A DNA stretch of 64,000 nt from the NCBI GenBank assembly GCA_003138355.1, contig PLFX01000054.1:62001-126000 (forward strand), in the 5' to 3' direction. This DNA comes from Solirubrobacterales bacterium. GTDB lineage: Bacteria; Actinomycetota; Thermoleophilia; Solirubrobacterales; Solirubrobacteraceae. Of the stretch, positions 12,379 through 20,851 are shown one piece after another. The position numbers were made by a program, and so were the translations under genes. The notes under the pieces were generated by a model that ran no database searches, was not told the DNA's origin, and was given only the letters and a program-made list of their open reading frames with translations. Numbering within the stretch: position 1 is the first letter of the stretch; each line of letters starts with the position of its first letter.

Positions 12379-13353
12379 ATGCTGCGGCTGGCTCGTGGGG
12401 CCGTCATCCGCGCCGGCGATCCCGCCGCTGCCGAGCAGGAGCTCACCGTGGCGCTGCGCGACGGTCCCCATCCCGCGATCGCCGACACGGCACTGGTCGG
12501 CCCCGCCGCACAGGGTGACGAGGTCCTCGTCAACGTGGCCGCGCGCGAGCTCGGCCTCGGCTCGGGCGGCTTCGACATCGTCCACGCGAACCTGACGCGC
12601 GGGCTGGACGCGCCGGGGGAGCCCGGCGATCACGTCCTCAAGCTCAACTACACCAGCCTCCAGCACGCCGTCCAGCCGCTCGACCCGCCCGAGCTCCCCG
12701 ACCTCCCGCACCGCCCGGTCGCGATCGTCGCGCTGCACAGCCAACTCGCCCCGGTCGCGTGGGCGTTCGCCCAGCAGGCACCGACGCTCCGCCTCGGCTA
12801 CATCCAGACACCGGGCGGCGCACTCCCGGCAAGCCACTCGCGCACCGTGCGCGAGCTGCGCACGCGCAACCTGCTGGCAGCGCACGTCACTGCCGGGCAG
12901 GCCTTCGGTGGCCCCGACGGCGACGCGATCACAACCCTCGGCGCCCTCGCCCACGCGTTCACGCTCGGTGGCTGGCACGCCGCGATCGCCGGCCCCGGGC
13001 CCGGCATCCAGGGAAGCGCCACCGCGCTCGGTCACGGCGGACTCGTCGCGCTCGACTCTGCGCATGCCGCGCTGTCGCTCGGCCTCGAGGCGATCCTCGT
13101 TCCGCGCCGCTCCGACGTTGATCCCCGCCCGCGCCACCGCGGACTCTCCCACCACACCGCCACGGTGCTGCGCCTCCTGCTGGCGCCGGTCACGCTCCCG
13201 CCGCAGGACGGCCAGGCCGACCTCGACGGCTACTCGCGCAGCGGCCTGCCAACCGAGCTCATGGGCGCCGATCTACGGCAAGAGACGTCGTTCTTCACCG
13301 CGGCGCTTCTGAGCGGCGGTTTGCTCGCGCAGCGCGCAGCGGCGCTTGCGTGA
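12379..13353 (+). CDS. DUF3866 family protein
   Basis: 324 aa from the ATG at 12379, with GGAC 5 nt upstream and 8 bp after the peptidase stop. It matches the DUF3866 family as I know it: opening 'RLARGAVIRA', a repeated-looking alpha/beta body with VNLTRGLD-like and HVLKLNYTSLQ segments, then GPGPGIQGSATALGHGG and a conserved SHHTATVL region. The GxGxxG-like and SHH segments suggest a ligand site, but no biochemical role is known to me. The family is typical of actinobacteria and some Firmicutes and often sits near xerD, as here. No membrane segments or signal peptide. Confidence 0.85.
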   Translation: MLRLARGAVIRAGDPAAAEQELTVALRDGPHPAIADTALVGPAAQGDEVLVNVAARELGLGSGGFDIVHANLTRGLDAPGEPGDHVLKLNYTSLQHAVQPLDPPELPDLPHRPVAIVALHSQLAPVAWAFAQQAPTLRLGYIQTPGGALPASHSRTVRELRTRNLLAAHVTAGQAFGGPDGDAITTLGALAHAFTLGGWHAAIAGPGPGIQGSATALGHGGLVALDSAHAALSLGLEAILVPRRSDVDPRPRHRGLSHHTATVLRLLLAPVTLPPQDGQADLDGYSRSGLPTELMGADLRQETSFFTAALLSGGLLAQRAAALA

Positions 13354-13392
13354 TAAAGGTCTAGGCGCCGGCGTTGCGAACTCAGTCTCGCC

Positions 13393-14307
13393 ATGGCCGT
13401 CGCCGTCGCGCAGCTCGACCAGTTGGTCGTCGACTTCCTCGCCCACCTCGAATTCGAGCGTGGGCTGTCGCGCAACACGCTCGAGGCCTACCGCACCGAT
13501 CTCCTCCAGCTCGGCGCGTTTCTCGCCAAGCGCAACGAAGACGTCCTCACGATCGGGCACAGCGAGCTGTCCGAATTCCTGACGGTCCTCGCGCGCGGCG
13601 GAGCGGCGGCTGCAACGCTCCAGCGCAAGGCCGCCTGCCTGCGCTCCTTCTACCGCTACCTGCGCCGCGAGGGCCTGATCGACCACGACCCGACCGCCGA
13701 CCTGCACGGCCCGCGCAAGACGGCCAAGTTGCCGGACGTGCTGACGCGCGATGAGATCGGCGCGCTGCTCGCCTCTCCCGCGGGCCGGCGCCCGATCGCG
13801 CTGCGCGACCGCGCGATCCTCGAGCTGATGTACGCCTGCGGCCTGCGGGCGTCCGAGGTGACGGGGCTCGAGATCGGCGACGTGGACCTGCACGAGCAGA
13901 TGCTGCGCGCCCGGGGCAAGGGCTCGAAGGAGCGCGTCGTCCCGATCGGTCGCGAGGCCATCGCCGCGCTGCGCGCCTACGCGGAGCACGGCCGGCCCGA
14001 GCTTGTCGGGATCGCGAACGAGCGCCACGTGTTCGTCAACAGCCGCGGTGGCGGGCTGACGCGCCAGGGCCTCTACAAGATCATCAAAGGCCACGCCGAG
14101 GCGGTCGGGCTCGGTGGCCGCGTCAGCCCGCACACGCTGCGCCACACCTTCGCCACCCACGTCCTCTCCGGTGGCTGCGACCTGCGCGTCCTGCAGGAGA
14201 TGCTCGGCCACGCCGACGTCGCGACGACCCAGGTTTACACGCACCTCTCGGGCGAGCGCCTGCGCGACGTGTACTTCAGCGCGCACCCGCGCGCCTCGGT
14301 CGGCTGA
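13393..14307 (+). CDS. xerD: Site-specific tyrosine recombinase XerD
   Basis: Resolves chromosome dimers together with XerC at the dif site. 304 aa, normal for the family. The N-terminal SAM-like core-binding domain spans about 10-100 and the catalytic domain 110-300. Active-site residues are Arg152 (GLRASEV), Lys176 or Lys179 in the RGKGSKE turn, His247 and Arg250 (HTLRHTFATH), His273 (LGHADV) and nucleophile Tyr282 (TTQVYTH). ATG start. The location between DUF3866 and deoB, in a housekeeping run with no phage genes, argues for chromosomal XerD rather than an integrase. No dif-like sequence was recognised in the window. Confidence 0.96.
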   Translation: MAVAVAQLDQLVVDFLAHLEFERGLSRNTLEAYRTDLLQLGAFLAKRNEDVLTIGHSELSEFLTVLARGGAAAATLQRKAACLRSFYRYLRREGLIDHDPTADLHGPRKTAKLPDVLTRDEIGALLASPAGRRPIALRDRAILELMYACGLRASEVTGLEIGDVDLHEQMLRARGKGSKERVVPIGREAIAALRAYAEHGRPELVGIANERHVFVNSRGGGLTRQGLYKIIKGHAEAVGLGGRVSPHTLRHTFATHVLSGGCDLRVLQEMLGHADVATTQVYTHLSGERLRDVYFSAHPRASVG

Positions 14308-14324
14308 GTTCTCTGCACATTAGG

Positions 14325-15476
14325 ATGGCCCGGATGGGTCGCCGCGCGTTCGTCATCGTGATCGACGCCTGCGGTATCGGGGCGCTGCCGGATGCCGCGG
14401 ACTATGGCGACGCGGGCTCGAATACGCTCGCCCATGTCGCCGAGATGGCCGGCGGCCTCGAGCTGCCGGTGCTCGGCGCGCTCGGCCTCGGCTCGATCCT
14501 GCCGCTGCGGGGCGTCGCGCCCGCGAAGCACCCGGTCGTGTACGGGCGCCTGAGCGCCCAGGGTCCGGGCAAGGACTCGACCGCCGGACATTGGGAGCTG
14601 ATGGGAGTTGTCGCCGCGGTCGCGCCGCCCGCCTACCCCGACGGCCTTCCGCCCGAACTGCTCGCCGAGGTGGAGCAGGCAGTTGGCCGGGGCGTGATCT
14701 GCAACCGGCCCTACAACGGCCTCGCGGCGATCGACGACTATGGCGCCGAGCACCTCGAGAGCGGCAAGCCGATCCTCTACACCTCACAGGACTCGGTGAT
14801 TCAGCTCGCCTGCCACGAAGCGGTGATGCCGGCAAGCGAGCTCTACGCGGCCTGCGCCCGCGTGCGCGCGTGTGTCAGCGTCGGGCGCGTGATCGCACGC
14901 CCTTTCAGCGGCGATGCGGGGGCGTTCGAGCGCACGCTCGGACGCCACGACTTCGCGCTCGCGCCGCCGACGCGCAGCTACCTCGTCGCGCTGCAGAACG
15001 CCGGGATCCCGGTTCACGCGGTCGGCAAGGTGGGCGACCTTTTCGCCGACGTCGGAATCGACGCGACGCACCCTGGCGGGTCGAATGCGCAGGCGCTCGC
15101 GAGCATCGGCGAGCTCGTGGCTGATCTCGATGGTGGCTTCGTGCTCGCGAACCTGATCGAGACCGACCAGGTCTATGGCCACCGCAAGGACGTCGCGGGC
15201 TTTCACGGCGCGCTGCGCGAGATCGACGCCGCGGTCGGCGGCTGGCTGGACGTGCTCGGACCTGACGACATGCTCGTCCTGACGGCCGATCACGGCTGCG
15301 ACCCCGCGGCGGCACACACCGATCGCACGCGCGAAAGCGTGCCGCTGCTCGCGAGCTTCCAGGGCCATCGCGGGCGTCGCCATGACGGCGCGCTCGCCGA
15401 TGTCGGCGCTACGGCATACGCGTGGCTCGCCGGCGAGCCCGCGATCGAGCTTCCCGGGGACACGTTCGTTGCCTGA
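14325..15476 (+). CDS. deoB: Phosphopentomutase
   Basis: Interconverts ribose- or deoxyribose-1-phosphate and the 5-phosphate in nucleoside salvage. 383 aa, normal for DeoB. It has the alkaline-phosphatase-superfamily metal motifs: FVIVIDACGIG at the N terminus (metal Asp), GKDSTAGHWE (the phosphorylated Thr region) and LTADHGCDP with a following HTDRTRE segment at the C terminus. ATG at 14325, with another ATG three codons on. It starts 17 bp after xerD; the xerD-deoB order is shared with Bacillus. The gene end overlaps the mutM start by 8 nt. Confidence 0.96.
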   Translation: MARMGRRAFVIVIDACGIGALPDAADYGDAGSNTLAHVAEMAGGLELPVLGALGLGSILPLRGVAPAKHPVVYGRLSAQGPGKDSTAGHWELMGVVAAVAPPAYPDGLPPELLAEVEQAVGRGVICNRPYNGLAAIDDYGAEHLESGKPILYTSQDSVIQLACHEAVMPASELYAACARVRACVSVGRVIARPFSGDAGAFERTLGRHDFALAPPTRSYLVALQNAGIPVHAVGKVGDLFADVGIDATHPGGSNAQALASIGELVADLDGGFVLANLIETDQVYGHRKDVAGFHGALREIDAAVGGWLDVLGPDDMLVLTADHGCDPAAAHTDRTRESVPLLASFQGHRGRRHDGALADVGATAYAWLAGEPAIELPGDTFVA

Positions 15477-16305
15477 GCTCCCTGAAGTCGAGACGATCCG
15501 TGGCCAGCTCGCCCCGATCGTCGAGGGCCGTCGGATCCGCGAGATCGTGGTCCTCGACCCGCGCTGGTGCGCACCGCTCGAGGCGGCCGCGCTCGCGCAA
15601 GCGGTGCGCGGGCGCACTGTGGGGCGGCTCGCGCGCCGCGGGAAGTACCTCGACTGGCAGCTGAGCGGCGAGCTCCACCTGCTGATGCACCTGCGGATGA
15701 CCGGCACGCTGCTGCTCGACCCGGCGCAGCCACCGCCCTACGTGCGCGTGCGGATGCTGGTTGGCGACCACACGCTCCACTTCAGCGACCCGCGCCGGTT
15801 CGGCACGGGCCAGCTCCTCGCCGGTGACGACCAGCTCGAGTCGTTCCTCGCCTCACGCCTCGGGATCGAACCTTTCGACGAGGGCTTCGACGGCGCGTTG
15901 CTGCGTACGCTCGCGCGCGGGCGCCGCGGTCCGATCAAGCCGTTCCTGCTCGACCAGCGCAACGTCGCGGGTATCGGCAACATCTACGCCGACGAGGCGC
16001 TCTTTCGCGCCGGTATCCATCCGCTGCGCGCCGCGGGTGCTCTCGCGCCCAAGCAGTACGCGCGACTCGCGGACGCGGTTCGGGAGGTCCTTGCGGCCGG
16101 GGTCGACGCGAAGGGTGCCTCGATCGACGATTTCCGCCACCTCGACGGAGCGCGCGGCAGCTTCCAGGATCGCTTCCTCGTGCACCGCCGCGCGGACGAG
16201 CCGTGTCCGGACTGCGGTGGCCCGATCTCGAAGATCACTGTCGGCGGTCGCGGGACCTACCTGTGTAGACACTGCCAGCCGGTTCCCCGGCGTAGGCGCG
16301 GGTAG
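15469..16305 (+). CDS. mutM: Formamidopyrimidine-DNA glycosylase
   Basis: Base-excision repair enzyme that removes 8-oxoguanine and formamidopyrimidines and nicks the strand. The start is fixed by function: the mature enzyme must begin Pro-Glu-Leu-Pro-Glu-Val, and the codon just before that Pro is TTG at 15469, giving 278 aa. Catalytic Pro1 and Glu2 are present. The LARRGKYLDW hairpin has the conserved lysine, the H2TH region has RNVAGIGNIYADEALF, and the C-terminal zinc finger is CPDCGG ... CRHC. The TTG start overlaps the deoB stop by 8 nt, so expression is probably coupled to deoB. Confidence 0.97.
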   Translation: MPELPEVETIRGQLAPIVEGRRIREIVVLDPRWCAPLEAAALAQAVRGRTVGRLARRGKYLDWQLSGELHLLMHLRMTGTLLLDPAQPPPYVRVRMLVGDHTLHFSDPRRFGTGQLLAGDDQLESFLASRLGIEPFDEGFDGALLRTLARGRRGPIKPFLLDQRNVAGIGNIYADEALFRAGIHPLRAAGALAPKQYARLADAVREVLAAGVDAKGASIDDFRHLDGARGSFQDRFLVHRRADEPCPDCGGPISKITVGGRGTYLCRHCQPVPRRRRG

Positions 16306-16408
16306 GGATCGATGGCACTTCGCCGGCCGCACGTTACGCGCGTGTGATCGGGGACGTTGTTGCATATCATCACCGCCCCGAACGGCAACTGCGATCGAGG
16401 GGATGCTG

Positions 16409-16786
16409 ATGTTGGGCGTTGAGTCGCACGATGAGCTGTACCCGCTGCTGGCGCGCGCTGGAAAGCCTCGGCCGTTCTCGGCTGGCGAGACGGTGTTCGA
16501 GAAGGGCGACCACGGGGACGTGATGTTCATCGTCGTGGGTGGCACGGTGGTGCTGAAGGACGGCGATCGGACCTACGACACCGTCACGGCACCAGGGCTG
16601 TTCGGCGAGATGGCTCTGATCGAGTCAAAGCCGCGGGCGCTCAGCGCCGTCGCGGAAGATGACGTCGAGCTCGTCGAGATCCCCGCGCGGACCTTCTGGG
16701 TCCTCGTTCACGAGACGCCCTATTTCGCGCAGCTTGTGATGTCCGTCATGGCAGACCGGCTACGTCGCGCCAGCGGGACTGCCTGA
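16409..16786 (+). CDS. Stand-alone cyclic nucleotide-binding domain protein
   Basis: 125 aa, essentially one CNB fold and nothing else. The beta-roll starts at PFSAGETVFEKGDHGD, and the phosphate-binding cassette is FGEMALIESKPRALSAV, keeping the Glu that binds the ribose and the Arg that binds the cyclic phosphate. There is no HTH, so it is not a CRP-type regulator. It may sense cNMP and bind a partner protein. I chose the ATG at 16409 because GAGGGG stands 6 nt upstream; an in-frame ATG at 16403 lies inside that ribosome-binding region. It is convergent with an MFS protein carrying a second CNB domain and lies 3.8 kb from the start of a nucleotide cyclase gene. Confidence 0.88.
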   Translation: MLGVESHDELYPLLARAGKPRPFSAGETVFEKGDHGDVMFIVVGGTVVLKDGDRTYDTVTAPGLFGEMALIESKPRALSAVAEDDVELVEIPARTFWVLVHETPYFAQLVMSVMADRLRRASGTA

Positions 16787-16806
16787 CGCGGAACGTCCCG
16801 CCGGCC

Positions 16807-18600
16807 CTAAAGAGCCGGTCTCGGACTTCCCGAGTTGAGGTGGTTGGTCGCGATCTCCTGCGCGGCCTCATGACTTTCGGCCAGCCCCGTGACCGCGGCC
16901 AGGAACCGATCGCGGTCGAGCGCGAGCAGATGTGACGGGGCGAGTGTGCGCACGGTCGCCGTGCGGGGCACGTCGCGTAGCAGCGCGATCTCTCCGAAGG
17001 CGTCGCCTTTGCCGAGGCGCGCTTGGAACACGCCGTCCTTGACGACCTCGACCTCCCCTTCGGCGATCAAGAACCAGAGGTCTCCGGGATCACCCTGGCG
17101 AATTACGGTCGTGTCCGCAGGGACCGTGATCTCGCGAAGCGCACGGGTCAATGACTCGGTGACACCGATCGGCATCGGCGCAAAGATCGGATTGGCGCGC
17201 AGCAGCTGAAAGCTCTCACCCGGAACCGGCGCGCCGGCCTCGAGGTTGCGCAGCGACGGCCGGCTGAGCACTGCGACGAAGGGCAGGAACACACCGGAGG
17301 CGATCAGCGCGCCCTTCGTTCCAAGCGATGCGACCAGCGCCGGGGCGACGATTGCGCCGATCCCGATGCCGGCGACGAAGGCGGTCTCCAAGACTCCGAG
17401 CACGCGTGAGAGGACGCGATCCTCGGTCAATCGTTGCAGCAAGGTCAGCGCGGTCCCCCTGACCAACGCATAGCAGAGCCCAACGGCGGCCCAGGCGACC
17501 AACGCCGTGGCCGGGGCTGGCGCGATGCCGGCAATGATCAACGGCAAACAGAGTGCGCACGCGCCCACGAGCACAGTCGCGACGTGGACTGACCTCTCGA
17601 GCAGCGCGATCGTGACGACGCCGGCGAGCACTCCGCCCGCAGCGTACGCCGCACTCAGGTACCCGACGCCCGCGGCGCCGGCGTGCAGGATGCTGATCGC
17701 GGTCACGACGACCAGCACGTTGGCGATGCCGCCCGTTACCGACAGGCTCGCCAGCAGGAGCACGAGCAGGCGAAGCTGCGGCTGCCCGCTGACGGTGTGA
17801 AATCCGCTGGCGATCTCGCGACCCAGTCCGAGCTTCGTACGGCGTCCTGTTCTCCGAGCGTCATGCGGGAGCGCAGCGATCATCCAGAGGCTGAACAGGT
17901 ACGCGACTGCGCAGGCCGCGACCACCGCCTGGGTGCTCGTGGCTGCGATCATCACACCGCCGACCCCGGCACCGATCAGGAAGCCAACGTTGTCGAGCGA
18001 GCTGAGGACGGCGTTCGCGCTCGATGCCTCGCTCGGGACACGAGACAACGCCGGGATCAGCGCAGCGCGGGCCGGCTGGTTGGCCGTGGAGACCATGCTG
18101 TAGACCACCGCCAAGGCGAACACGACCGCGGCCCCGGCGTGTGTCCACATCGCAGCGGCAGCGCCGGCCAGGAGCGCGGTGCGGACTGCGTTGGTCAAGA
18201 GTAGGACTCGCTCGCGGGAATGCCGATCCCCGAGCCACGCCAGTATTGGTGCGGCAATTACGGATGGGAAGGCCTGTAAGAGCAGTACGACGCCGACCAG
18301 TGTGGCCCCGCCGGTGCGGTAGGCGTACACAGATAGAGCGACGCCAAAACCCCATTTACCGACCGATGTCGCGCCGGTCGATAGGACAAGCAGACGCAGG
18401 CCGCGATTTGCCATGACAGCGCGGATCGACTCGCGCACGGTCGTCGCAGAGTGCGCCACGCGGGGCGCGGTGTGATCCGTCGAGCTGTCCGGCGAATTTC
18501 GGTCAGGAAACGGAGGCGGAGCGGGGGAGAGCACATCTCCGCGTGAACGGTCCCGCGCAGGGGACCGCTTTCGCGGCTTAGGCAGCGGTGAAAAGGGCAA
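16807..18600 (-). CDS. MFS transporter with fused C-terminal cyclic nucleotide-binding domain
   Basis: 597 aa as drawn. Residues from about 65 to 450 form 10-12 membrane segments with MFS motif A-like GDRHSRERVLLL. Residues from about 455 to 590 form a CNB domain with a phosphate cassette FGEIALLRDVPRTATV that keeps the Glu and Arg needed for cNMP binding. The simplest reading is a carrier gated or sorted by cAMP or cGMP; the transported substrate is unknown. The drawn start is a TTG preceded by no clear ribosome-binding site, and the first 60 residues are proline- and arginine-rich. The true start may be further in, for example near MANRGLRLL at about 18412. It is followed by the stop-proximal hairpin shared with the lone CNB gene. 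Confidence 0.88.
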   Translation of the reverse strand: MPFSPLPKPRKRSPARDRSRGDVLSPAPPPFPDRNSPDSSTDHTAPRVAHSATTVRESIRAVMANRGLRLLVLSTGATSVGKWGFGVALSVYAYRTGGATLVGVVLLLQAFPSVIAAPILAWLGDRHSRERVLLLTNAVRTALLAGAAAAMWTHAGAAVVFALAVVYSMVSTANQPARAALIPALSRVPSEASSANAVLSSLDNVGFLIGAGVGGVMIAATSTQAVVAACAVAYLFSLWMIAALPHDARRTGRRTKLGLGREIASGFHTVSGQPQLRLLVLLLASLSVTGGIANVLVVVTAISILHAGAAGVGYLSAAYAAGGVLAGVVTIALLERSVHVATVLVGACALCLPLIIAGIAPAPATALVAWAAVGLCYALVRGTALTLLQRLTEDRVLSRVLGVLETAFVAGIGIGAIVAPALVASLGTKGALIASGVFLPFVAVLSRPSLRNLEAGAPVPGESFQLLRANPIFAPMPIGVTESLTRALREITVPADTTVIRQGDPGDLWFLIAEGEVEVVKDGVFQARLGKGDAFGEIALLRDVPRTATVRTLAPSHLLALDRDRFLAAVTGLAESHEAAQEIATNHLNSGSPRPAL

Positions 18601-18707
18601 CGCCGGAGCTGAGGGGTTGGTCGTGCATTAATGACATGCGGCTTTGCGAGAAGCCCATCGAGCGTGTGGTGGTTCGCGTCTGGTGCATGGTGGCTGCGGC
18701 ACTGTCT

Positions 18708-20630
18708 CTATGGGCGCGTGGACAGACCGCCCGACGATTCCGGCGCTGTCGCGCTCGCGCGCTCGGCGTCTTCGGAGAGCGTGTAGACCGCCATTTTTGC
18801 CACGCGCCCGCGGATATCCAGGTGGTCGACGAAGACGAGATCGTCGGGTACCGCGTGCATGCGATCACGCGTCGTCTCCGCCACGAAGAGCATGTGATCC
18901 GTGCCCTTGGTCAGGCCCTCGAGGCGCGACGCCGTGTTGACGGGGTCGCCAATTACGGTGTATGCCACTCGCTCGGATGACCCGACGTTTCCCGCCATGA
19001 CGACGCCGCTGTTGAGCCCGATCCCCATCCGGAAGTCACGCTCGTAGCCCTGTTCGCGCAGCCAGGCGTTGAAGCGCGCAAGCCGCGTACCCAACATCTC
19101 GCGCGCTGCGGCGAGCGCGCGATCGGCGTGGTCAGGCTGCTCGATCGGCGCTCCGAAGAGCGCCAGGATGCCGTCACCGATGTAGGAGATCAACGTCCCG
19201 CCGGCGGCGAGGACGGCCTCGGTCATCTCGTGGAGGTAGACGTTGATCACCTCGATCACCTGCGCGGCGGGCTCGGATTCCGAGAAGCTCGTGAAGCCGC
19301 GCAGGTCGGTGAAGAGCACCGTGCAGTCGCGTTCCACGGCGCCGAGGCGGAAGTCGTCGTCGGTGCGAGCGAGCACGTCATCGACAACGTCGGCGGGGAC
19401 GAAGCGGGCGAAGATGTCGCGCGCGTGCTGGCGCTCAAACGCTTCGCCGAGGAGCACGATCGCGAGGGTGGCAATGATTGCGAGGACAAGCGTCAGGACC
19501 GGGTAGGTGTAGGAGATGATCGTGCCGTCGTCGAACGCGAGTTGTGTCGCGATGGTGAAGAGGGCCGCGAGCCCGAGCGAGGCGAGCAACGCGCGCCAGA
19601 CGCGGATGCGGATGCTCGCCAGCGGCGCTGCCAAGGCAAACAGCACGATCAGCGCGATGTCGAGCCAGGCGGGGCCGTTGCGTAGCGGGATGCCGGCGAG
19701 CGCGGTCGCCGCGATGTTGGCCTGGACCTCGGGCCCGCTCATCTCCTCCGAGCCGGAGGTAGGGGTCGAGTGGAGGTCCTGGAGTCGGGGCGCGGACGCG
19801 CCGACGATCACGATCTTGCCGCGCACCGCGGCGGCCGGGAAATCGTTCGCGTAGACCCGCCAGTACGGGATCGCGGCGACGGTGCCCGGCGGCCCGGCGT
19901 AGTCGATCGGCACCGGGTGCTCGGCGCCGCCGAAGAGCTTGGGACTGATCTCGTGGCCGGCAGCGTCAGCGGCGATCGCGACACCGAAGGTGTCGATCCC
20001 CTGGTAGGAGTGCTGCATGTCCCGCAGCACTCCCGCGGAGTCGGTGATCACCGTCGAATCGCCCGCGCGCGCGCCGATCTGCCGCAGCGTCGCATTGCCA
20101 CCGAGGACGCCCGTCTGGCCGTTGTCAACGGCGTCGGTCGCCAGCACCATGTTGTGGGCCCGGTCGACCGCCCCGATCAACGCGTTGTCATCGGCGGGGT
20201 CGGTCGGCTCCGTGAACTGGACGTCGAACGCGATCAGCCGGGCGCCCGCGGCTAGCAGATGGTCGATTACGACGGCATGGTCGCGCCGCGGGAAAGGCCA
20301 CTGGTAGTTGATGCTCGGGTTCTTCGCGTGAAGGCCGGCGAAGTAGTCGAACGTTCTCTCGTCGACGGTTACGACGACGAAGTCCTTGACGAGCGACGGC
20401 CGCGACCCGCGGATTGCGAACCGGGCATGGATCGACGAAGCCTCGAGCGGGTAGACGAGGTTGGTCGCGTAGGCGACCACCCCGAGGCCCGCGGTCGCCG
20501 CTGTCACTGCGAGGAGGAGTAGCCGCTTCCGTCTCAGCCAGGCGCGTCGCCGCATTGCCGGCGCGATGGTAGTGGGGTCCGCCGCTCTGCGCTTGCGAGG
20601 CGTGCCCTTTCGGCGCCGTCCCTTGGCCAC
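18708..20630 (-). CDS. CHASE2-domain class III adenylate/guanylate cyclase
   Basis: Membrane receptor that makes a cyclic nucleotide from ATP or GTP. 640 aa from a GTG start. The N terminus is basic, with a membrane helix at about 36-60, an extracellular CHASE2 sensor at about 65-310, three helices at about 323-397 and a class III cyclase domain at about 430-600. Metal Asps are Asp442 (FTDLRGF) and Asp486 (YIGDG); the transition-state Asn565 and Arg569 and the purine-contact Asp562 are in GDPVNTASRLE. The position that is Lys in canonical adenylate cyclases, just before (Y/F)IGD, is Ser482, so nucleotide preference is uncertain. It is encoded directly upstream of the CNB-MFS gene on the same strand, 107 bp away. 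Confidence 0.92.
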   Translation of the reverse strand: MAKGRRRKGTPRKRRAADPTTIAPAMRRRAWLRRKRLLLLAVTAATAGLGVVAYATNLVYPLEASSIHARFAIRGSRPSLVKDFVVVTVDERTFDYFAGLHAKNPSINYQWPFPRRDHAVVIDHLLAAGARLIAFDVQFTEPTDPADDNALIGAVDRAHNMVLATDAVDNGQTGVLGGNATLRQIGARAGDSTVITDSAGVLRDMQHSYQGIDTFGVAIAADAAGHEISPKLFGGAEHPVPIDYAGPPGTVAAIPYWRVYANDFPAAAVRGKIVIVGASAPRLQDLHSTPTSGSEEMSGPEVQANIAATALAGIPLRNGPAWLDIALIVLFALAAPLASIRIRVWRALLASLGLAALFTIATQLAFDDGTIISYTYPVLTLVLAIIATLAIVLLGEAFERQHARDIFARFVPADVVDDVLARTDDDFRLGAVERDCTVLFTDLRGFTSFSESEPAAQVIEVINVYLHEMTEAVLAAGGTLISYIGDGILALFGAPIEQPDHADRALAAAREMLGTRLARFNAWLREQGYERDFRMGIGLNSGVVMAGNVGSSERVAYTVIGDPVNTASRLEGLTKGTDHMLFVAETTRDRMHAVPDDLVFVDHLDIRGRVAKMAVYTLSEDAERASATAPESSGGLSTRP

Positions 20631-20851
20631 CGCTCGGCCCGAGGAGGCAGCGTGTAATCAAGTTGTAGCGAGTAAGTAAGAATAAAGTAACAGCGTGGTG
20701 TAGCGCTTGCGCCAGCGAGGCTTGCGGCGGCGCGTTCTTGCCCCACGGTGGAGGCTTTTCACCTGCCGCTCCCACCCATTCGTCGGCGATCAGAGATAGT
20801 CTGTCGCGCGCGACGCGCAGGCGAGGGAGGCTCGCAGCGTCGAGGGTCACT

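Noticed and set aside
13393-14307. xerD considered as a phage or element integrase
   Set aside because: Size, active site and the DUF3866-xerD-deoB neighbourhood are those of chromosomal XerD.
16801-16818. CCGGC/GCCGG hairpin between the convergent CNB genes
   Set aside because: Only 5 bp of stem with an 8-nt loop and overlapping a stop codon; too weak to call a terminator.
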